Below, in pieces: positions 25,513-34,341 of a DNA stretch of 47,590 nucleotides (position 1 is its first letter; each line of letters opens with the position of its first letter). A program made the position numbers and the translations under genes. Source of the stretch: Burkholderiaceae bacterium (GTDB lineage: Bacteria > Pseudomonadota > Gammaproteobacteria > Burkholderiales > Burkholderiaceae_C); NCBI GenBank assembly GCA_031253795.1, contig JAIRVR010000075.1, positions 1-47,590 of the forward strand, read 5' to 3'. Below the pieces are notes generated by a model. The model saw nothing but the letters and a program-made list of their open reading frames with translations, ran no database searches and was not told the DNA's origin.

Positions 25513-26739
25513 TCAGGCCAGGGGCAGGCGCAGCACGAAGCAGGCGCCGCTCTGGCCATCGGCGCGGCCCTCGCAGTGCACGCTGCCGCCATGGCGCTGG
25601 GCGATGGAGCGCACCAGGGCCAGGCCCAGGCCCACGCCGCCCGAGCGCTCGCTGGCGCCGGGCAGGCGGTAGAACTTCTCGAAAATGCGTTCGCGGTGCT
25701 CGGGTGCCACGCCCGGGCCGTGGTCACAGACGCGGATCTCGGCCATGGCACCCTGGCGTACCAGCTCCAGGGTGATACCGCCCTGGCTGTAGCGGCGCGC
25801 GTTCTCCAGCAGGTTGCGCACGGCACGGCGCAGCAGCTTGGCGATGCCGGGCACTTCCAGCGCCTCGGTGGACTCCAGGTCCAGGTCGGCGTCCACCCGT
25901 GCGCATTCCTCTGCCGCCAGTCCGATCAGGTCCACGGGCTCGATGCTGCCCACATCGCCTTCATAGGTCTCCAGACGGCTGGCCAGCAGGATTTCGTCCA
26001 CCAGCTGGTCCAGCTCGGTGATGTTGCGCTGGATTTCGGTGCGCGCCCGCGCGCTCGTGGGATCGTCGCCCATGAATTCCAGGCCCATGCGTATGCGCGT
26101 CAACGGCGAGCGCAGCTCGTGTGATGCATTGGCCAGCAGGGACTTGTGCGAGGTGACCAGGGCCTCGATGCGCGCGGCCGCAGCATTGAACTGGTGGGCC
26201 AGGTCGGCCACCTCGTCGCGCCCATGCTCGGGCACGCGCACCGACAGGTCACCCTCTCCGAAGCGCTTGACGCCACGCTGCAGGTTCTCCAGGCGCTTGA
26301 GCAGGCGCCGGATGATCGGGAACACGCCCACGGCCACGGCCACACCCACCAGGCCCAGCATCCACAGAAAGCCGAATGGCGGGCGCAGCCAGAAGGCTGC
26401 GGCGCCGTCATGCGGCGGGCGGTCGCCGCGCGGCGGGCGCGGTGCCATGTGCAGCAGGTAGGACTGGCCATCGACGCCCGCGATTTCGAAGCGCAGCCCC
26501 TCCTCGGGGGGGCCGGGCAGGCGCCGGGCCCGGCCCTCGGCGATCACCTTGCCATCGGTGTCGCGCATGGACACGTCGCGCGAAGGCGGCGAGCCGGCGC
26601 TTTGCACGTTCTGCGCATTCTGCTCGGCGGCGATCTGCCAGGCCCAGGCCACGGTCAGCGTCAGCACGGCCACGCCGCCGACCACGGCCAGCCAGATGCG
26701 CAGGTACAGCCGCTGGGAGAAGAGGGACAGCAGTTTCAT
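25513..26739 (-). CDS. Sensor histidine kinase (EnvZ/CpxA-like)
   Basis: The 408-residue protein has a membrane helix at about 15-35, a short periplasmic domain with a Pro-rich part (to about 118), and a second helix at about 122-142. A HAMP domain follows (RRLLKRLENLQRGVKRFGEGDLSVRV). The H box SHELRSPLTRIRMGLEFM has the phospho-acceptor at about H207. The ATPase domain has NLLENARRYS (N box), DHGPGV (G1), FEKFYR and GVGLGLALV (G2). It partners the response regulator encoded upstream at 26914-27642. The periplasmic signal is unknown. Confidence 0.95.
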   Translation of the reverse strand: MKLLSLFSQRLYLRIWLAVVGGVAVLTLTVAWAWQIAAEQNAQNVQSAGSPPSRDVSMRDTDGKVIAEGRARRLPGPPEEGLRFEIAGVDGQSYLLHMAPRPPRGDRPPHDGAAAFWLRPPFGFLWMLGLVGVAVAVGVFPIIRRLLKRLENLQRGVKRFGEGDLSVRVPEHGRDEVADLAHQFNAAAARIEALVTSHKSLLANASHELRSPLTRIRMGLEFMGDDPTSARARTEIQRNITELDQLVDEILLASRLETYEGDVGSIEPVDLIGLAAEECARVDADLDLESTEALEVPGIAKLLRRAVRNLLENARRYSQGGITLELVRQGAMAEIRVCDHGPGVAPEHRERIFEKFYRLPGASERSGGVGLGLALVRSIAQRHGGSVHCEGRADGQSGACFVLRLPLA

Positions 26740-26793
26740 CGAACGGAACCTCGTCGCATATGGACGCAGAACCGCGAACTGGCACGGCTCAGG

Positions 26794-26905
26794 TGAGAGA
26801 CAGCAGGCAAGCGCCTGGGCCGGCCGCGCCGCCCCGCAGCGAGGCTGTCGCCGGCCGCCCGTATGCCCCCCTTCCAGGGGGAAGGCGCGAAGCGACGCAG
26901 GGGGT
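26794..26905 (-). repeat. Dispersed intergenic repeat, copy B
   Basis: Read on the minus strand it starts ACCCCCTGCGTCGCTTCGCG and contains CGCTGCGGGGCGGCGCGGCC followed by CCAGGCGCTTGCCTG, the same blocks as copies A and C. It fills most of the 174-bp gap between the response regulator and histidine kinase genes and can form strong hairpins. Confidence 0.75.
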
Positions 26906-26913
26906 CTTCCATT

Positions 26914-27642
26914 TCAATCCTGTTGCTTGGCGAAAACGTAGCCCACGCCACGCACGGTGAGGATGCGCTTGGGATTTTTGGGGTCGGCTTCGATGGCGGC
27001 GCGGATGCGGCCCATGTGCACATCGATGGAGCGGTCGAAGGCCTCGAGTTCGCGTCCGCGCACGGCCTCCATGATCTGGTCGCGCGTGAGCACGCGGCCC
27101 GCGCGCTCGGCGAGGGTGACCAGCAGGTCGAACTGGTAGGAGGTCAGCTCGCAGGGCTGGCCTGCCACGGTCACGGTGCGTGCGTCGCGGTCAATCTCCA
27201 GACTGCCGAAGCGCAGGGCCTGGGCCGTGGCGGCCGGGCTGTCGCTGCTGCCGCGGCGGCGCAGGATGGCACGTATGCGCGCCAGCAGCTCGCGTGGCTC
27301 GAAGGGCTTGGGCAGGTAGTCGTCGGCCCCGATCTCCAGGCCGATGATGCGGTCCATGGGGTCGCCCTTGGCCGTCAGCATCAGCACGGGCACCTGGGCC
27401 GCCGTGCCGGGCAGGGCGCGGATGCGGCGGCAGACCTCGAGGCCGTCCATGTCGGGCAGCATGAGGTCGAGGATGACCAGGTCGGGCAGGGTCGCAGCCT
27501 GTCCGTCGTCGTGCTGCAGCTGCTCCAGGCCGCTGCGCGCATCGCCCATGTGGGTGACCTGCAGGCCGTTGTTGCCCAGATAGTCACCCACCATCTGCGC
27601 GAGGCGGGTGTCGTCTTCGATCATCAGCAGATGGTGGCTCAT
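26914..27642 (-). CDS. OmpR/PhoB-family response regulator
   Basis: From ATG 27642 it has 242 residues; ATG 27660 (six residues longer) is also possible and neither has a strong ribosome site. The receiver has the acidic pair ED, phospho-acceptor at about D59 in LVILDLMLPDMDG, and switch residues in LMLTAKGD and LPKPFEP. The C-terminal winged helix has CELTSYQFDLLVTLAERAGRVLTRDQIM and RILTVRGVGYVF. With the kinase at 25513-26739 it forms a two-component system. The 174-bp gap between them is unusually large and filled by an intergenic repeat. Confidence 0.95.
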   Translation of the reverse strand: MSHHLLMIEDDTRLAQMVGDYLGNNGLQVTHMGDARSGLEQLQHDDGQAATLPDLVILDLMLPDMDGLEVCRRIRALPGTAAQVPVLMLTAKGDPMDRIIGLEIGADDYLPKPFEPRELLARIRAILRRRGSSDSPAATAQALRFGSLEIDRDARTVTVAGQPCELTSYQFDLLVTLAERAGRVLTRDQIMEAVRGRELEAFDRSIDVHMGRIRAAIEADPKNPKRILTVRGVGYVFAKQQD

Positions 27643-27750
27643 GGAGGGCAGTGTAGTCATGCGTGTGGCCTGGCGTCGTTGTACGCCGACCATGCTCTCA
27701 GCGCGGGGTCAGCGGCGCTTGTCGCTTGCGTAAAGTTCGGTAAACAGGGG

Positions 27751-29109
27751 TCAGCTCCGCCCGCCGACGGCATGCACGCGCGAGGCCAGCGCGATCAGCA
27801 GCAGTACGGGAAGGCCCAGCAGGGCCGTGGCCTGGAAGAAGGCTTCATAGCCATGGGCGTCCACGAAGGCGCCCGAGAACCCCGCCAGCCATTTGGGTGC
27901 CAGCAGCATCATCGAACTGAACAGCGCGTACTGCGTGGCCGAGTACTGCACATTGGTCAGCCCCGACAGATAGGCGATGAAGGCCGCCGAGGCGATGCCG
28001 CTGGCCAGATTGTCGGCGCTGACCACGAAGACCAGGGCCGTCACGTCATGCCCGCGCGTGGCCAGCCATGCGAACAGCAGGTTGGTCGCGGCCGAGAGCA
28101 CGGCACCCAGCATCAGCACGCGCATCACGCCCCAGCGCATGGCCATGGCTCCGCCCACAAAGGCACCGGCCAGGGTCATGACGACGCCATAGATCTTGGT
28201 CACGGCGGCCACTTCGTCCTTGGTGAATCCCATATCGACGTAGAAAGGGTTGGCCATGATGCCCATGACGACGTCGCTGATGCGGTAGATGGCGATCAGT
28301 CCCAGCACCAGGAGGGCCTGCCAGCGGTAGCGTGCCAGGAAATCGGCGAAGGGCTCGATCAATGCGCCGCGCAGCCACTCGGCGGCATTGCGCGCGGGAG
28401 GCTGGGGGCGTGGCGCAGGCTCGGGCGAGAGCATCACGGTCAGCAGGCCCACGCCCATGGAGGCCGCCATGACCAGGTAGGCGAAGCTCCAGGCGCCGCT
28501 CTGGTAGCCTGCGCCTCCAGAGACTTCGACACGTGCCGCCAGCCACAGCACGCCGGCGCCGGCCCAGATCATGGCCAGGCGGTAACCGGTCTGGTAGGTG
28601 GCGGCCAGGGCCGCCTGGCGGTCGGTGTCGGCCGATTCGATGCGGAAGGCATCCAGGGCAATGTCCTGCGTGGCCGAGCCGAAGGCCACGGCCAGCGCGC
28701 ACCACACCAGGGGCGTGAGCGAGGCGCGAGGGTCGTTGAAGGCCATGCCGCACAGCCCGGCGATGACCAGCATCTGTGCAAACACCAGCCAGCTGCGGCG
28801 GCGTCCCAGCCAGCGCGTGAGCAGGGGCAGGGGCATGCGGTCCACCAGCGGCGACCACACCCACTTGAAGGCATAGGCCAGGCCCACCCAGCTCAGGTAG
28901 CCGATGGTGGTGCGGTCAACGCCGGCCTCGCGCAGCCAGAACGACAGCGTGCCCAGCACCAGCAAAAGCGGCAGGCCCGCCGAAAAACCCAGGGCCAGCA
29001 TGCGCAGGCTGGCGGGCTCGGCGTACACGCGCAGGGTCTGGGCCCAGCTGCGGCGCGGCGCTTCGGTGGGGGAGGGGGTGGCAGGGGCGGTGGTGGACGG
29101 CTCGGTCAT
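27751..29109 (-). CDS. AmpG-family muropeptide MFS transporter
   Basis: ATG 29109 gives 452 residues with about twelve to fourteen membrane helices. Signatures seen are LGFSAGLPLLLVLGTLSFWL at the first helix, SWVGLAYAFKWVWSPLVDR, FGSATQDIALDAFRIE, and later GFTKDEVAAVTKIYG. These match AmpG, which imports anhydro-muropeptides for cell-wall recycling and is linked to beta-lactamase induction. No ampD, nagZ or ampR gene is adjacent. It is divergent from the AraC-type gene. Confidence 0.9.
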   Translation of the reverse strand: MTEPSTTAPATPSPTEAPRRSWAQTLRVYAEPASLRMLALGFSAGLPLLLVLGTLSFWLREAGVDRTTIGYLSWVGLAYAFKWVWSPLVDRMPLPLLTRWLGRRRSWLVFAQMLVIAGLCGMAFNDPRASLTPLVWCALAVAFGSATQDIALDAFRIESADTDRQAALAATYQTGYRLAMIWAGAGVLWLAARVEVSGGAGYQSGAWSFAYLVMAASMGVGLLTVMLSPEPAPRPQPPARNAAEWLRGALIEPFADFLARYRWQALLVLGLIAIYRISDVVMGIMANPFYVDMGFTKDEVAAVTKIYGVVMTLAGAFVGGAMAMRWGVMRVLMLGAVLSAATNLLFAWLATRGHDVTALVFVVSADNLASGIASAAFIAYLSGLTNVQYSATQYALFSSMMLLAPKWLAGFSGAFVDAHGYEAFFQATALLGLPVLLLIALASRVHAVGGRS

Positions 29110-29195
29110 GGTGGGCGGGGGCAGGCTACGGCCATTATCGGCCCCGTGGCGGCGGCATGGACCGCGCGCTACCATCTCGGCCACAGGATGCTGCC

Positions 29196-29912
29196 ATGGC
29201 CTACACCCTTCCTTCCTTGCACAGCGACGCCGCGGCGCGCAGCGAAGCGGACAACGCCTTCGCTGCGCACAGCTCGGTGCGCAGCTACAGCGGCGAGCAC
29301 CAGGCCCATGCCCATGGCCATGCGCAAATCCTCTATGCGCTGCAAGGCCGCATGGAGCTGGAGGTGGGCGGCCGCAGCGCCTTCGTGGATGCGGTCAGCG
29401 GCATGCTGATTCCGGCCGGCATGGACCACGGCTATCTGGCGGCGCCGCGCTCACGGGTCTTCGTCATCGATGCGCCTGCGGGCCCAGGCCTGGACCGGAT
29501 GCGCCGCTTTTCCGTGCCGCCCTTGCTGCGCGGCCGCGAGACCCAGGGGCCGGCCGCCGAACAACTGGCCCAGGTGCTGCAGGCGCCGGGCCTTCTTGCA
29601 CGACGCGGCCTGGATGTGCAGCGCCTGGCCGGGCATGTGCAGGCGACCCTGCACGAGGAATGGCCCACGGCCCGCCTGGCCGCGCTGTGCCATATGAGCA
29701 CCCAGCGCTTCCACGCGCGCTTCGTCGAGCTCGCGGGTCAGCCGCCGCAGGCCTGGCTGCGCAGCCTGCGGCTGGATGCCGCCGCGCGCTGGCTGGCCCA
29801 GGGCCAGCCGCTGGAGGCCACGGCACTGCGCTGCGGTTACGCGTCGGCCAGCGCCCTGGCCTATGCGCTGCGCCGCGACCGCGGCGTGACGGCGCGCCAG
29901 CTGCGCGGCTGA
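29196..29912 (+). CDS. AraC-family transcriptional regulator
   Basis: From ATG 29196 it has 239 residues (ATG 29157 would add 13). The N-terminal half is a cupin sensor domain with HAHGHAQILYALQGRMEL and VSGMLIPAGMDHGY. The C-terminal half has two helix-turn-helix motifs, LAALCHMSTQRFHARFVELAG and ALRCGYASASALAYALRRDRG. It probably controls the EamA transporter gene 69 bp downstream in the same direction, a common pairing (inference). Confidence 0.9.
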   Translation: MAYTLPSLHSDAAARSEADNAFAAHSSVRSYSGEHQAHAHGHAQILYALQGRMELEVGGRSAFVDAVSGMLIPAGMDHGYLAAPRSRVFVIDAPAGPGLDRMRRFSVPPLLRGRETQGPAAEQLAQVLQAPGLLARRGLDVQRLAGHVQATLHEEWPTARLAALCHMSTQRFHARFVELAGQPPQAWLRSLRLDAAARWLAQGQPLEATALRCGYASASALAYALRRDRGVTARQLRG

Positions 29913-29981
29913 AGGGCGGGTTGCGCCACTACGAGCGTTTCTCTACAAACGCTGCCCGGCAGCGGGCGCAGCATCTCGTCC

Positions 29982-30953
29982 ATGGTTCGCACATCTTCAG
30001 CATCTTCCTCGGCCATGGGCATTGGCCTGGTCACCGTGGCGGCCGTGCTCTGGGGCACGACGGGCACGGCGCAAAGCTTGGGCGCGGGCGGTCTGTCGCC
30101 CTTCTGGGTAGGGGCGGCACAGCTGGCCGTCTCCAGTCTGTTCCTGGCCGCCGTTCTGGGCGTCTCCCACCTGCGCGCGCGCCGCAAGGCTGGTGGGGAC
30201 GGGGCGACGGACCAGCCCCTGCTGCCCCATCCCGCGCGGCATGGCTTGCGCCTGGCGTGGTTCGCGCTGGCCTCCATGGGCATAGGCGGCTACAGCATCT
30301 TTTTCTACGAGGGGGTGACGCTCACGGGCGTGGCCGTGGGCACGGCCGTGGCCATAGGCAGCGGACCCATCTGGGCCGGGCTGATGCAGGCCCTGGTGCT
30401 GCGCGCGCCGCTGTCGGCGCTGTGGTGGGCCGGCACCCTGGTCAGCGTGGCCGGTGGGGCGGCCATGGTCATGGCCAGGGGCGGTGCCACTCTGTCCTGG
30501 AGCGGCCTGGCCCTGTGTCTGCTGGCAGGGCTGTCCTATGCCGGCTATGCGCTGATCAACAAGCGCCTGGTCACCCACATGTCGCCGCGCGTGGTGAACT
30601 TCTATGTGTTCACTGGAGCGGCCTGCATGGCCGTGCCGATTGCGCTGCTGCAAAGCGGCCTGCCGCGCTGGAGCCTGGAGGCCGTCCTGGTCGTGCTTTA
30701 TCTGGGGGTGGTGGTCTCGGGCATGGCCCATATGCTGTTTTCCATCGGCCTGCGCAGTATTTCGGGCCCCACGGGCGTGACGCTCAGCCTGATCGAGCCG
30801 GTGGCGGCCTTTGTGCTGGCGGTCTGGATCGTGGGCGAGATCCAGCCCCTGCAATCGTGGCTGGGCCTGCTGGCCGTGCTGGCCGGGCTGATGCTGGTGA
30901 TCGGCGCGGAAATGCGTGCGCAGCGCGCCATCGTGGCGGCGCAAATGGCCTGA
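29982..30953 (+). CDS. EamA-family transporter
   Basis: The 323-residue protein has two EamA repeats and ten helices. The first repeat opens LVTVAAVLWGTTGTAQ and the second LSWSGLALCLLAGLSYAGYA. VTLSLIEPVAAFVLAVWIVGE is the conserved helix 9 with the GE end, typical of metabolite exporters such as RhtA/YdcZ-like proteins. A charged insert with Arg and Gly (about residues 66-85) separates helices 2 and 3. The substrate is unknown; regulation by the AraC protein just upstream is likely. Confidence 0.9.
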   Translation: MVRTSSASSSAMGIGLVTVAAVLWGTTGTAQSLGAGGLSPFWVGAAQLAVSSLFLAAVLGVSHLRARRKAGGDGATDQPLLPHPARHGLRLAWFALASMGIGGYSIFFYEGVTLTGVAVGTAVAIGSGPIWAGLMQALVLRAPLSALWWAGTLVSVAGGAAMVMARGGATLSWSGLALCLLAGLSYAGYALINKRLVTHMSPRVVNFYVFTGAACMAVPIALLQSGLPRWSLEAVLVVLYLGVVVSGMAHMLFSIGLRSISGPTGVTLSLIEPVAAFVLAVWIVGEIQPLQSWLGLLAVLAGLMLVIGAEMRAQRAIVAAQMA

Positions 30954-31033
30954 CTCTTTGTAGGTCGGCGCCGCTGCGCAGATGCGCCGTTCTCTGCATT
31001 TTTCCGGCATGTGTGGCCGCTAGACTGGCGGGC

Positions 31034-31915
31034 ATGCAGCCAACTTCTCATCCTTCCTCCGAGCCCTGTGCCCAGACCGGCTGGGGCTGTGCCTGCGCGC
31101 CCTGGCGCGCGCGTCGCGGCTTTCTGCTGGCCGGCAGCGCGGCCGTGCTGGGGACCGCCACCGCCCCGGTGTCGGCCCAGGTCCAGGTGGGAGGCTCCTC
31201 CAGCCTGCGCAAGCTGGTGCCGGCCGAGACGCTGGAGACCGCGGCCGTGGACCAGTACCAGCAACTGCTGTCCAAGGCCCGCGCCCAGGGCGCGCTGGCG
31301 GGCGATGGCAATCCGCAGCTGCAGCGTCTGCGCGCCATCGCGCGGCGCCTGATCCCCTACACCGCCCAATGGAATCCACGTGCCGGTTCTTGGCGCTGGG
31401 AGGTCAACCTGATCGGCAGCAAGGAAATCAACGCCTTTTGCATGCCGGGCGGCAAGATCGCCTTCTACACCGGCATCATCGACCAGCTGCGGCTGACCGA
31501 CGACGAGATCGCCATGATCATGGGCCATGAAATGGCCCATGCCCTGCGCGAGCACTCGCGCGAGCAACTGGCCAAGAACCAGGCCACGAGCATCGGCATC
31601 TCCCTGGGTGCCCAATTGCTGGGCCTGGGCGATCTGGGCAATGCGGCAGCCCGCCTGGGCGGCCAGCTGCTGTCGCTGAAATTCAGCCGTGGCGATGAGA
31701 GCGAGGCCGACCTGGTGGGGCTGGAACTGGCGGCGCGCGCGGGCTACGACCCCCAGGCCTCGGTATCGCTGTGGCGCAAGATGGGACAGGCCACGGGCGA
31801 CCGTGGCGGACTGGAATTCCTGTCCACCCACCCGGCGGGACCCGAGCGCATACGTGAACTGGAGCGCAGCATTCCACGCGTGCAGGGGCTGTACGAGGCG
31901 GCGCGGCGCGGTTAG
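31034..31915 (+). CDS. M48-family zinc metalloprotease, exported
   Basis: The 293-residue protein begins with a hydrophilic stretch of about 30 residues and a signal sequence after an RARRGFLLAG segment, cleaved near VSAQ. RARR is a weak twin-arginine-like motif. The catalytic HEMAH lies at residues 165-169 and the third zinc ligand is the first E of ESEAD at about 222. The remainder matches the periplasmic BepA/LoiP-like M48 group, which degrade misfolded outer-membrane proteins. It lacks the TPR domain of BepA. It is convergent with the hydrolase gene. Confidence 0.92.
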   Translation: MQPTSHPSSEPCAQTGWGCACAPWRARRGFLLAGSAAVLGTATAPVSAQVQVGGSSSLRKLVPAETLETAAVDQYQQLLSKARAQGALAGDGNPQLQRLRAIARRLIPYTAQWNPRAGSWRWEVNLIGSKEINAFCMPGGKIAFYTGIIDQLRLTDDEIAMIMGHEMAHALREHSREQLAKNQATSIGISLGAQLLGLGDLGNAAARLGGQLLSLKFSRGDESEADLVGLELAARAGYDPQASVSLWRKMGQATGDRGGLEFLSTHPAGPERIRELERSIPRVQGLYEAARRG

Positions 31916-31919
31916 GCGC

Positions 31920-32558
31920 TCAGGTCCCGCCCACGTAGGGGTTGCTGCGGCGCTCGCGGCCGAAGCTGCTTTCGGGGCCGTGGCCAGGGATGAAGACGGT
32001 CTGGTCGCCCATGGGCCACAGGCGCTGGACGATGCTGTCGATGAGCTGCTGGTGGTTGCCCTGGGGGAAGTCCGTGCGGCCTATGCTGCCCGCAAACAGC
32101 ACATCGCCCACGAAGGCCCGGTCGATCTGCGGGGCATGGAAGACCACGTGGCCCGGCGTATGGCCGGGGCAGTGGCGTACCTGCAGTGTCTCCTTGCCGA
32201 TGCTGACCGTGTCGCCATCCTCGAGCCAGCGCGTGGGCGTGAAGGGCTGGGAGGGCGGAAAGCCGAACATGGCGCCCTGCTGGGGCAGGGCCTCGATCCA
32301 GAACAGGTCGCCCGTGTGGGGTCCGATGATGGGCAGTTGCTGGGCATCGGCCAGCTCCCGCGTGCCGCCCGCATGGTCGATGTGGGCGTGGGTGAGCCAG
32401 ATGGCCTTGAGGGCCAGGCCCAGGCGCTCGACTTCCCAGCCGATCTGCTCCAGGTCGCCGCCGGGATCGATGACGGCCGCCTCCATGGTCTGATCGCACC
32501 AGACGAGCGAGCAGTTCTGCTGGAAGGCGGTAACGGGGATGGTGTGGTACTGGAGCAT
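31920..32558 (-). CDS. Metallo-beta-lactamase-fold hydrolase (glyoxalase II-like, YcbL type)
   Basis: ATG 32558 gives 212 residues. The metal site THAHIDHAGG is intact, with further ligands in HCPGHTPGHV, GDVLFAGSIGRTD and the final FIPGHGPES. The short length, without the C-terminal helical domain of full glyoxalase II, fits the YcbL/GloC group, which hydrolyse S-lactoylglutathione or similar thioesters. It is followed convergently by the M48 gene only 4 bp away. Confidence 0.92.
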   Translation of the reverse strand: MLQYHTIPVTAFQQNCSLVWCDQTMEAAVIDPGGDLEQIGWEVERLGLALKAIWLTHAHIDHAGGTRELADAQQLPIIGPHTGDLFWIEALPQQGAMFGFPPSQPFTPTRWLEDGDTVSIGKETLQVRHCPGHTPGHVVFHAPQIDRAFVGDVLFAGSIGRTDFPQGNHQQLIDSIVQRLWPMGDQTVFIPGHGPESSFGRERRSNPYVGGT

Positions 32559-32629
32559 GGGGCGGGGAATATGTTCTGGCGGACCAAAGCCTCCATTATT
32601 CCCGCTTGTCCCCGTGCGGCCTGCGCAGG

Positions 32630-32881
32630 CTAGGGCTGGGAAGGCTTGCCGCACTGCCCGCAAAAGCGCGCTCCCGCCGGCTGGCTGGCGCCACAGTGTG
32701 TGCAGGCCATGGGCATGACCGAGACGCCGCAGCGGGGGCAAAAGCGCACCGTGGAAGCAATGCGCGATGTGCAGCCGGGGCAGATGGCCGCCACGGTGGG
32801 CGGCGGGCTGGAGCCATGGCCGCGACCATGGCGGCCGTGGTGGTCGGCGCGCGTTCCAAACAATCTGTCGAGCAATCCCAT
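32630..32881 (-). CDS. Small double zinc-ribbon protein with His/Gly-rich linker
   Basis: The start is taken as ATG 32881 (AGGA 9 bp upstream), giving 83 residues. MGLLDRLFG opens the protein, then H14, H15, H18 and H22 occur in a Gly/Arg-rich segment. Two CxxC...CxxC zinc ribbons follow: C34-C37-C48-C51 and C60-C63-C74-C77. No enzyme domain is present. The function is unknown; such ribbons usually mediate protein or nucleic-acid contacts. It lies 71 bp upstream of the hydrolase gene on the same strand. Confidence 0.8.
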   Translation of the reverse strand: MGLLDRLFGTRADHHGRHGRGHGSSPPPTVAAICPGCTSRIASTVRFCPRCGVSVMPMACTHCGASQPAGARFCGQCGKPSQP

Positions 32882-33224
32882 GGCAAATTTCCTGCGCTCT
32901 GCGCGGCCCGTGCCGGCAGTCCGTATTGGTGTTGGCTTTGCTCCATTGGGACACAAGCTTGCGCCAGAAAACGGGGATGTCATGGATTTAATGCCGCCGT
33001 CATCTGGCTGCCATGTGAGGCCTGCCGCTGCCCTGTGGCTGCCCTGTCTCCGCCATGACCCATCGCGGGCAGACCCCGTGGCTGCCCTGACCCAGCCGTG
33101 ATACAAGCGATCCGTGCCGCCCGGCCGGCCTGCTGAACCGCAGGCCGGCCGGGATTTTTCGGGGAGGGGCCGGGCCGCCGCCGCGCATGCGGTGCGGGCA
33201 TCGGATCACGCGAGGGAGAACGGT
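32882..33224. other. Intergenic region between the zinc-ribbon gene and pntAa
   Basis: This 343-bp divergent gap has no convincing gene. It holds two copies of GTGGCTGCCCTG (near 33033 and 33079) and a strong terminator-like hairpin on the plus strand (33120-33159). I saw no clear sigma-70 promoter. Confidence 0.55.
33120..33159 (+). terminator. Intrinsic terminator without an upstream plus-strand gene
   Basis: CCCGGCCGGCCTG (33120-33132) pairs with CAGGCCGGCCGGG (33141-33153) around an 8-nt loop and is followed by ATTTTT. The nearest plus-strand gene upstream ends 1.2 kb away. It could therefore end a small RNA or act as a leader attenuator for pntAa, 65 bp downstream. Confidence 0.7.
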
Positions 33225-34340
33225 ATGTTGATTGGCGTGCCTGCCGAGACCATGGCAGGAGAGACCCGGGTGGCCGCGACCCCCGAGACCATCAAGAAGC
33301 TGCGTGCGCAAGGCCATGTGCTGCGCGTGCAGTCCGGAGCGGGGCTGGCGGCCAGCGTGCCCGATGCGCTGTACGAGGCCGCGGGCGCCGAGATCGTCGA
33401 TGCGGCTGCCGCCTTTGCCGCCGATCTGCTGCTCAAGGTGCGGGCGCCTTCGGTGGACGAACTGTCCCTGGCCAGAAAGGGCGGCACCCTGGTCGGCATG
33501 CTCGATCCCTTCCAGGCCGAGGGACTGCAGCGCCTGGCCGACGCGGGCCTCACGGCCTATGCCCTGGAGGCAGCACCGCGTACCACGCGTGCGCAAAGCA
33601 TGGACGTGCTGTCCAGCCAGGCGAATATCGCGGGCTACAAGGCCGTGATGATCGCGGCCAACCAGTACCAGCGTTTTTTCCCCATGCTGATGACGGCGGC
33701 CGGCACCGTGAAGGCCGCGCGCGTGGTGGTGCTGGGCGTCGGCGTGGCCGGGCTGCAGGCGATTGCGACGGCCAAGCGCCTGGGTGCCGTCATCGAAGCC
33801 AGCGATGTGCGCCCCAGTGTGCGCGAGCAGGTGGAATCCCTGGGGGCAAAGTTCATCGACGTGCCTTATGAAACGGCGGAGGAAAGGGAAGCCGCCGAAG
33901 GCGTGGGCGGCTACGCGCGGCCCATGCCGCAAAGCTGGCTGGACCGGCAGCGGCAGGAAGTGGCCCGGCGCGTGGCCCAGGCCGACGTGGTCATCACCAC
34001 GGCCCTGATTCCCGGGCGTCCCGCGCCCGTGCTGGTCACGGCCGAGATGGTGCAGGCCATGAAGCCGGGCTCGGTCATCGTGGACCTGGCGGCCGAGCGT
34101 GGCGGCAACTGCCCGCTGACCCAGGCCGGCATGACCGTGGTCACGCAGGGCGTGACCATCGTGGGCCTGACCAATCTGCCCGCCCTGGTGGCGGCCGATG
34201 CCTCGGCGCTGTATGCGCGCAATGTGCTGGATTTCCTCAAGCTCATCATCGACAAGGACGGCGCCCTGCATGTGGACATGGAGGACGACATCGTGGCCGC
34301 GTGCCTGATGGCCCATGAAGGCCAACTGCGAAGGAAGTGA
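33225..34340 (+). CDS. pntAa: NAD(P) transhydrogenase subunit alpha part 1 (PntAa)
   Basis: ATG 33225 is preceded by GGGAGAA. The 371-residue protein is the NAD(H)-binding domain I. It has the opening MLIGVPAETMAGETRVAATP, the RTTRAQSMDVLSSQANIAGYKAV loop region, and the dinucleotide fold VLGVGVAGLQAIATAKRLGA near residue 170. KPGSVIVDLAAERGGNC and the end with CLMAHEG follow. It works with PntAb and PntB to move hydride from NADH to NADP+ driven by the proton gradient. The alpha subunit is split into two genes here. Confidence 0.96.
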   Translation: MLIGVPAETMAGETRVAATPETIKKLRAQGHVLRVQSGAGLAASVPDALYEAAGAEIVDAAAAFAADLLLKVRAPSVDELSLARKGGTLVGMLDPFQAEGLQRLADAGLTAYALEAAPRTTRAQSMDVLSSQANIAGYKAVMIAANQYQRFFPMLMTAAGTVKAARVVVLGVGVAGLQAIATAKRLGAVIEASDVRPSVREQVESLGAKFIDVPYETAEEREAAEGVGGYARPMPQSWLDRQRQEVARRVAQADVVITTALIPGRPAPVLVTAEMVQAMKPGSVIVDLAAERGGNCPLTQAGMTVVTQGVTIVGLTNLPALVAADASALYARNVLDFLKLIIDKDGALHVDMEDDIVAACLMAHEGQLRRK

Positions 34341-34341
34341 C

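Noticed and set aside
26863-29409. An 848-codon plus-strand frame opposite the response regulator and AmpG-like genes
   Set aside because: It is low-complexity and antisense to two genes with clear domains.
28904-31033. A long plus-strand frame upstream of the M48 protease start
   Set aside because: It runs out of frame through the AraC and EamA genes; only the part from 31034 has protease motifs and a signal peptide.
33030-33092. Two GTGGCTGCCCTG copies as a tandem regulatory repeat
   Set aside because: Only two short copies with unequal surroundings; chance in GC-rich DNA is likely.
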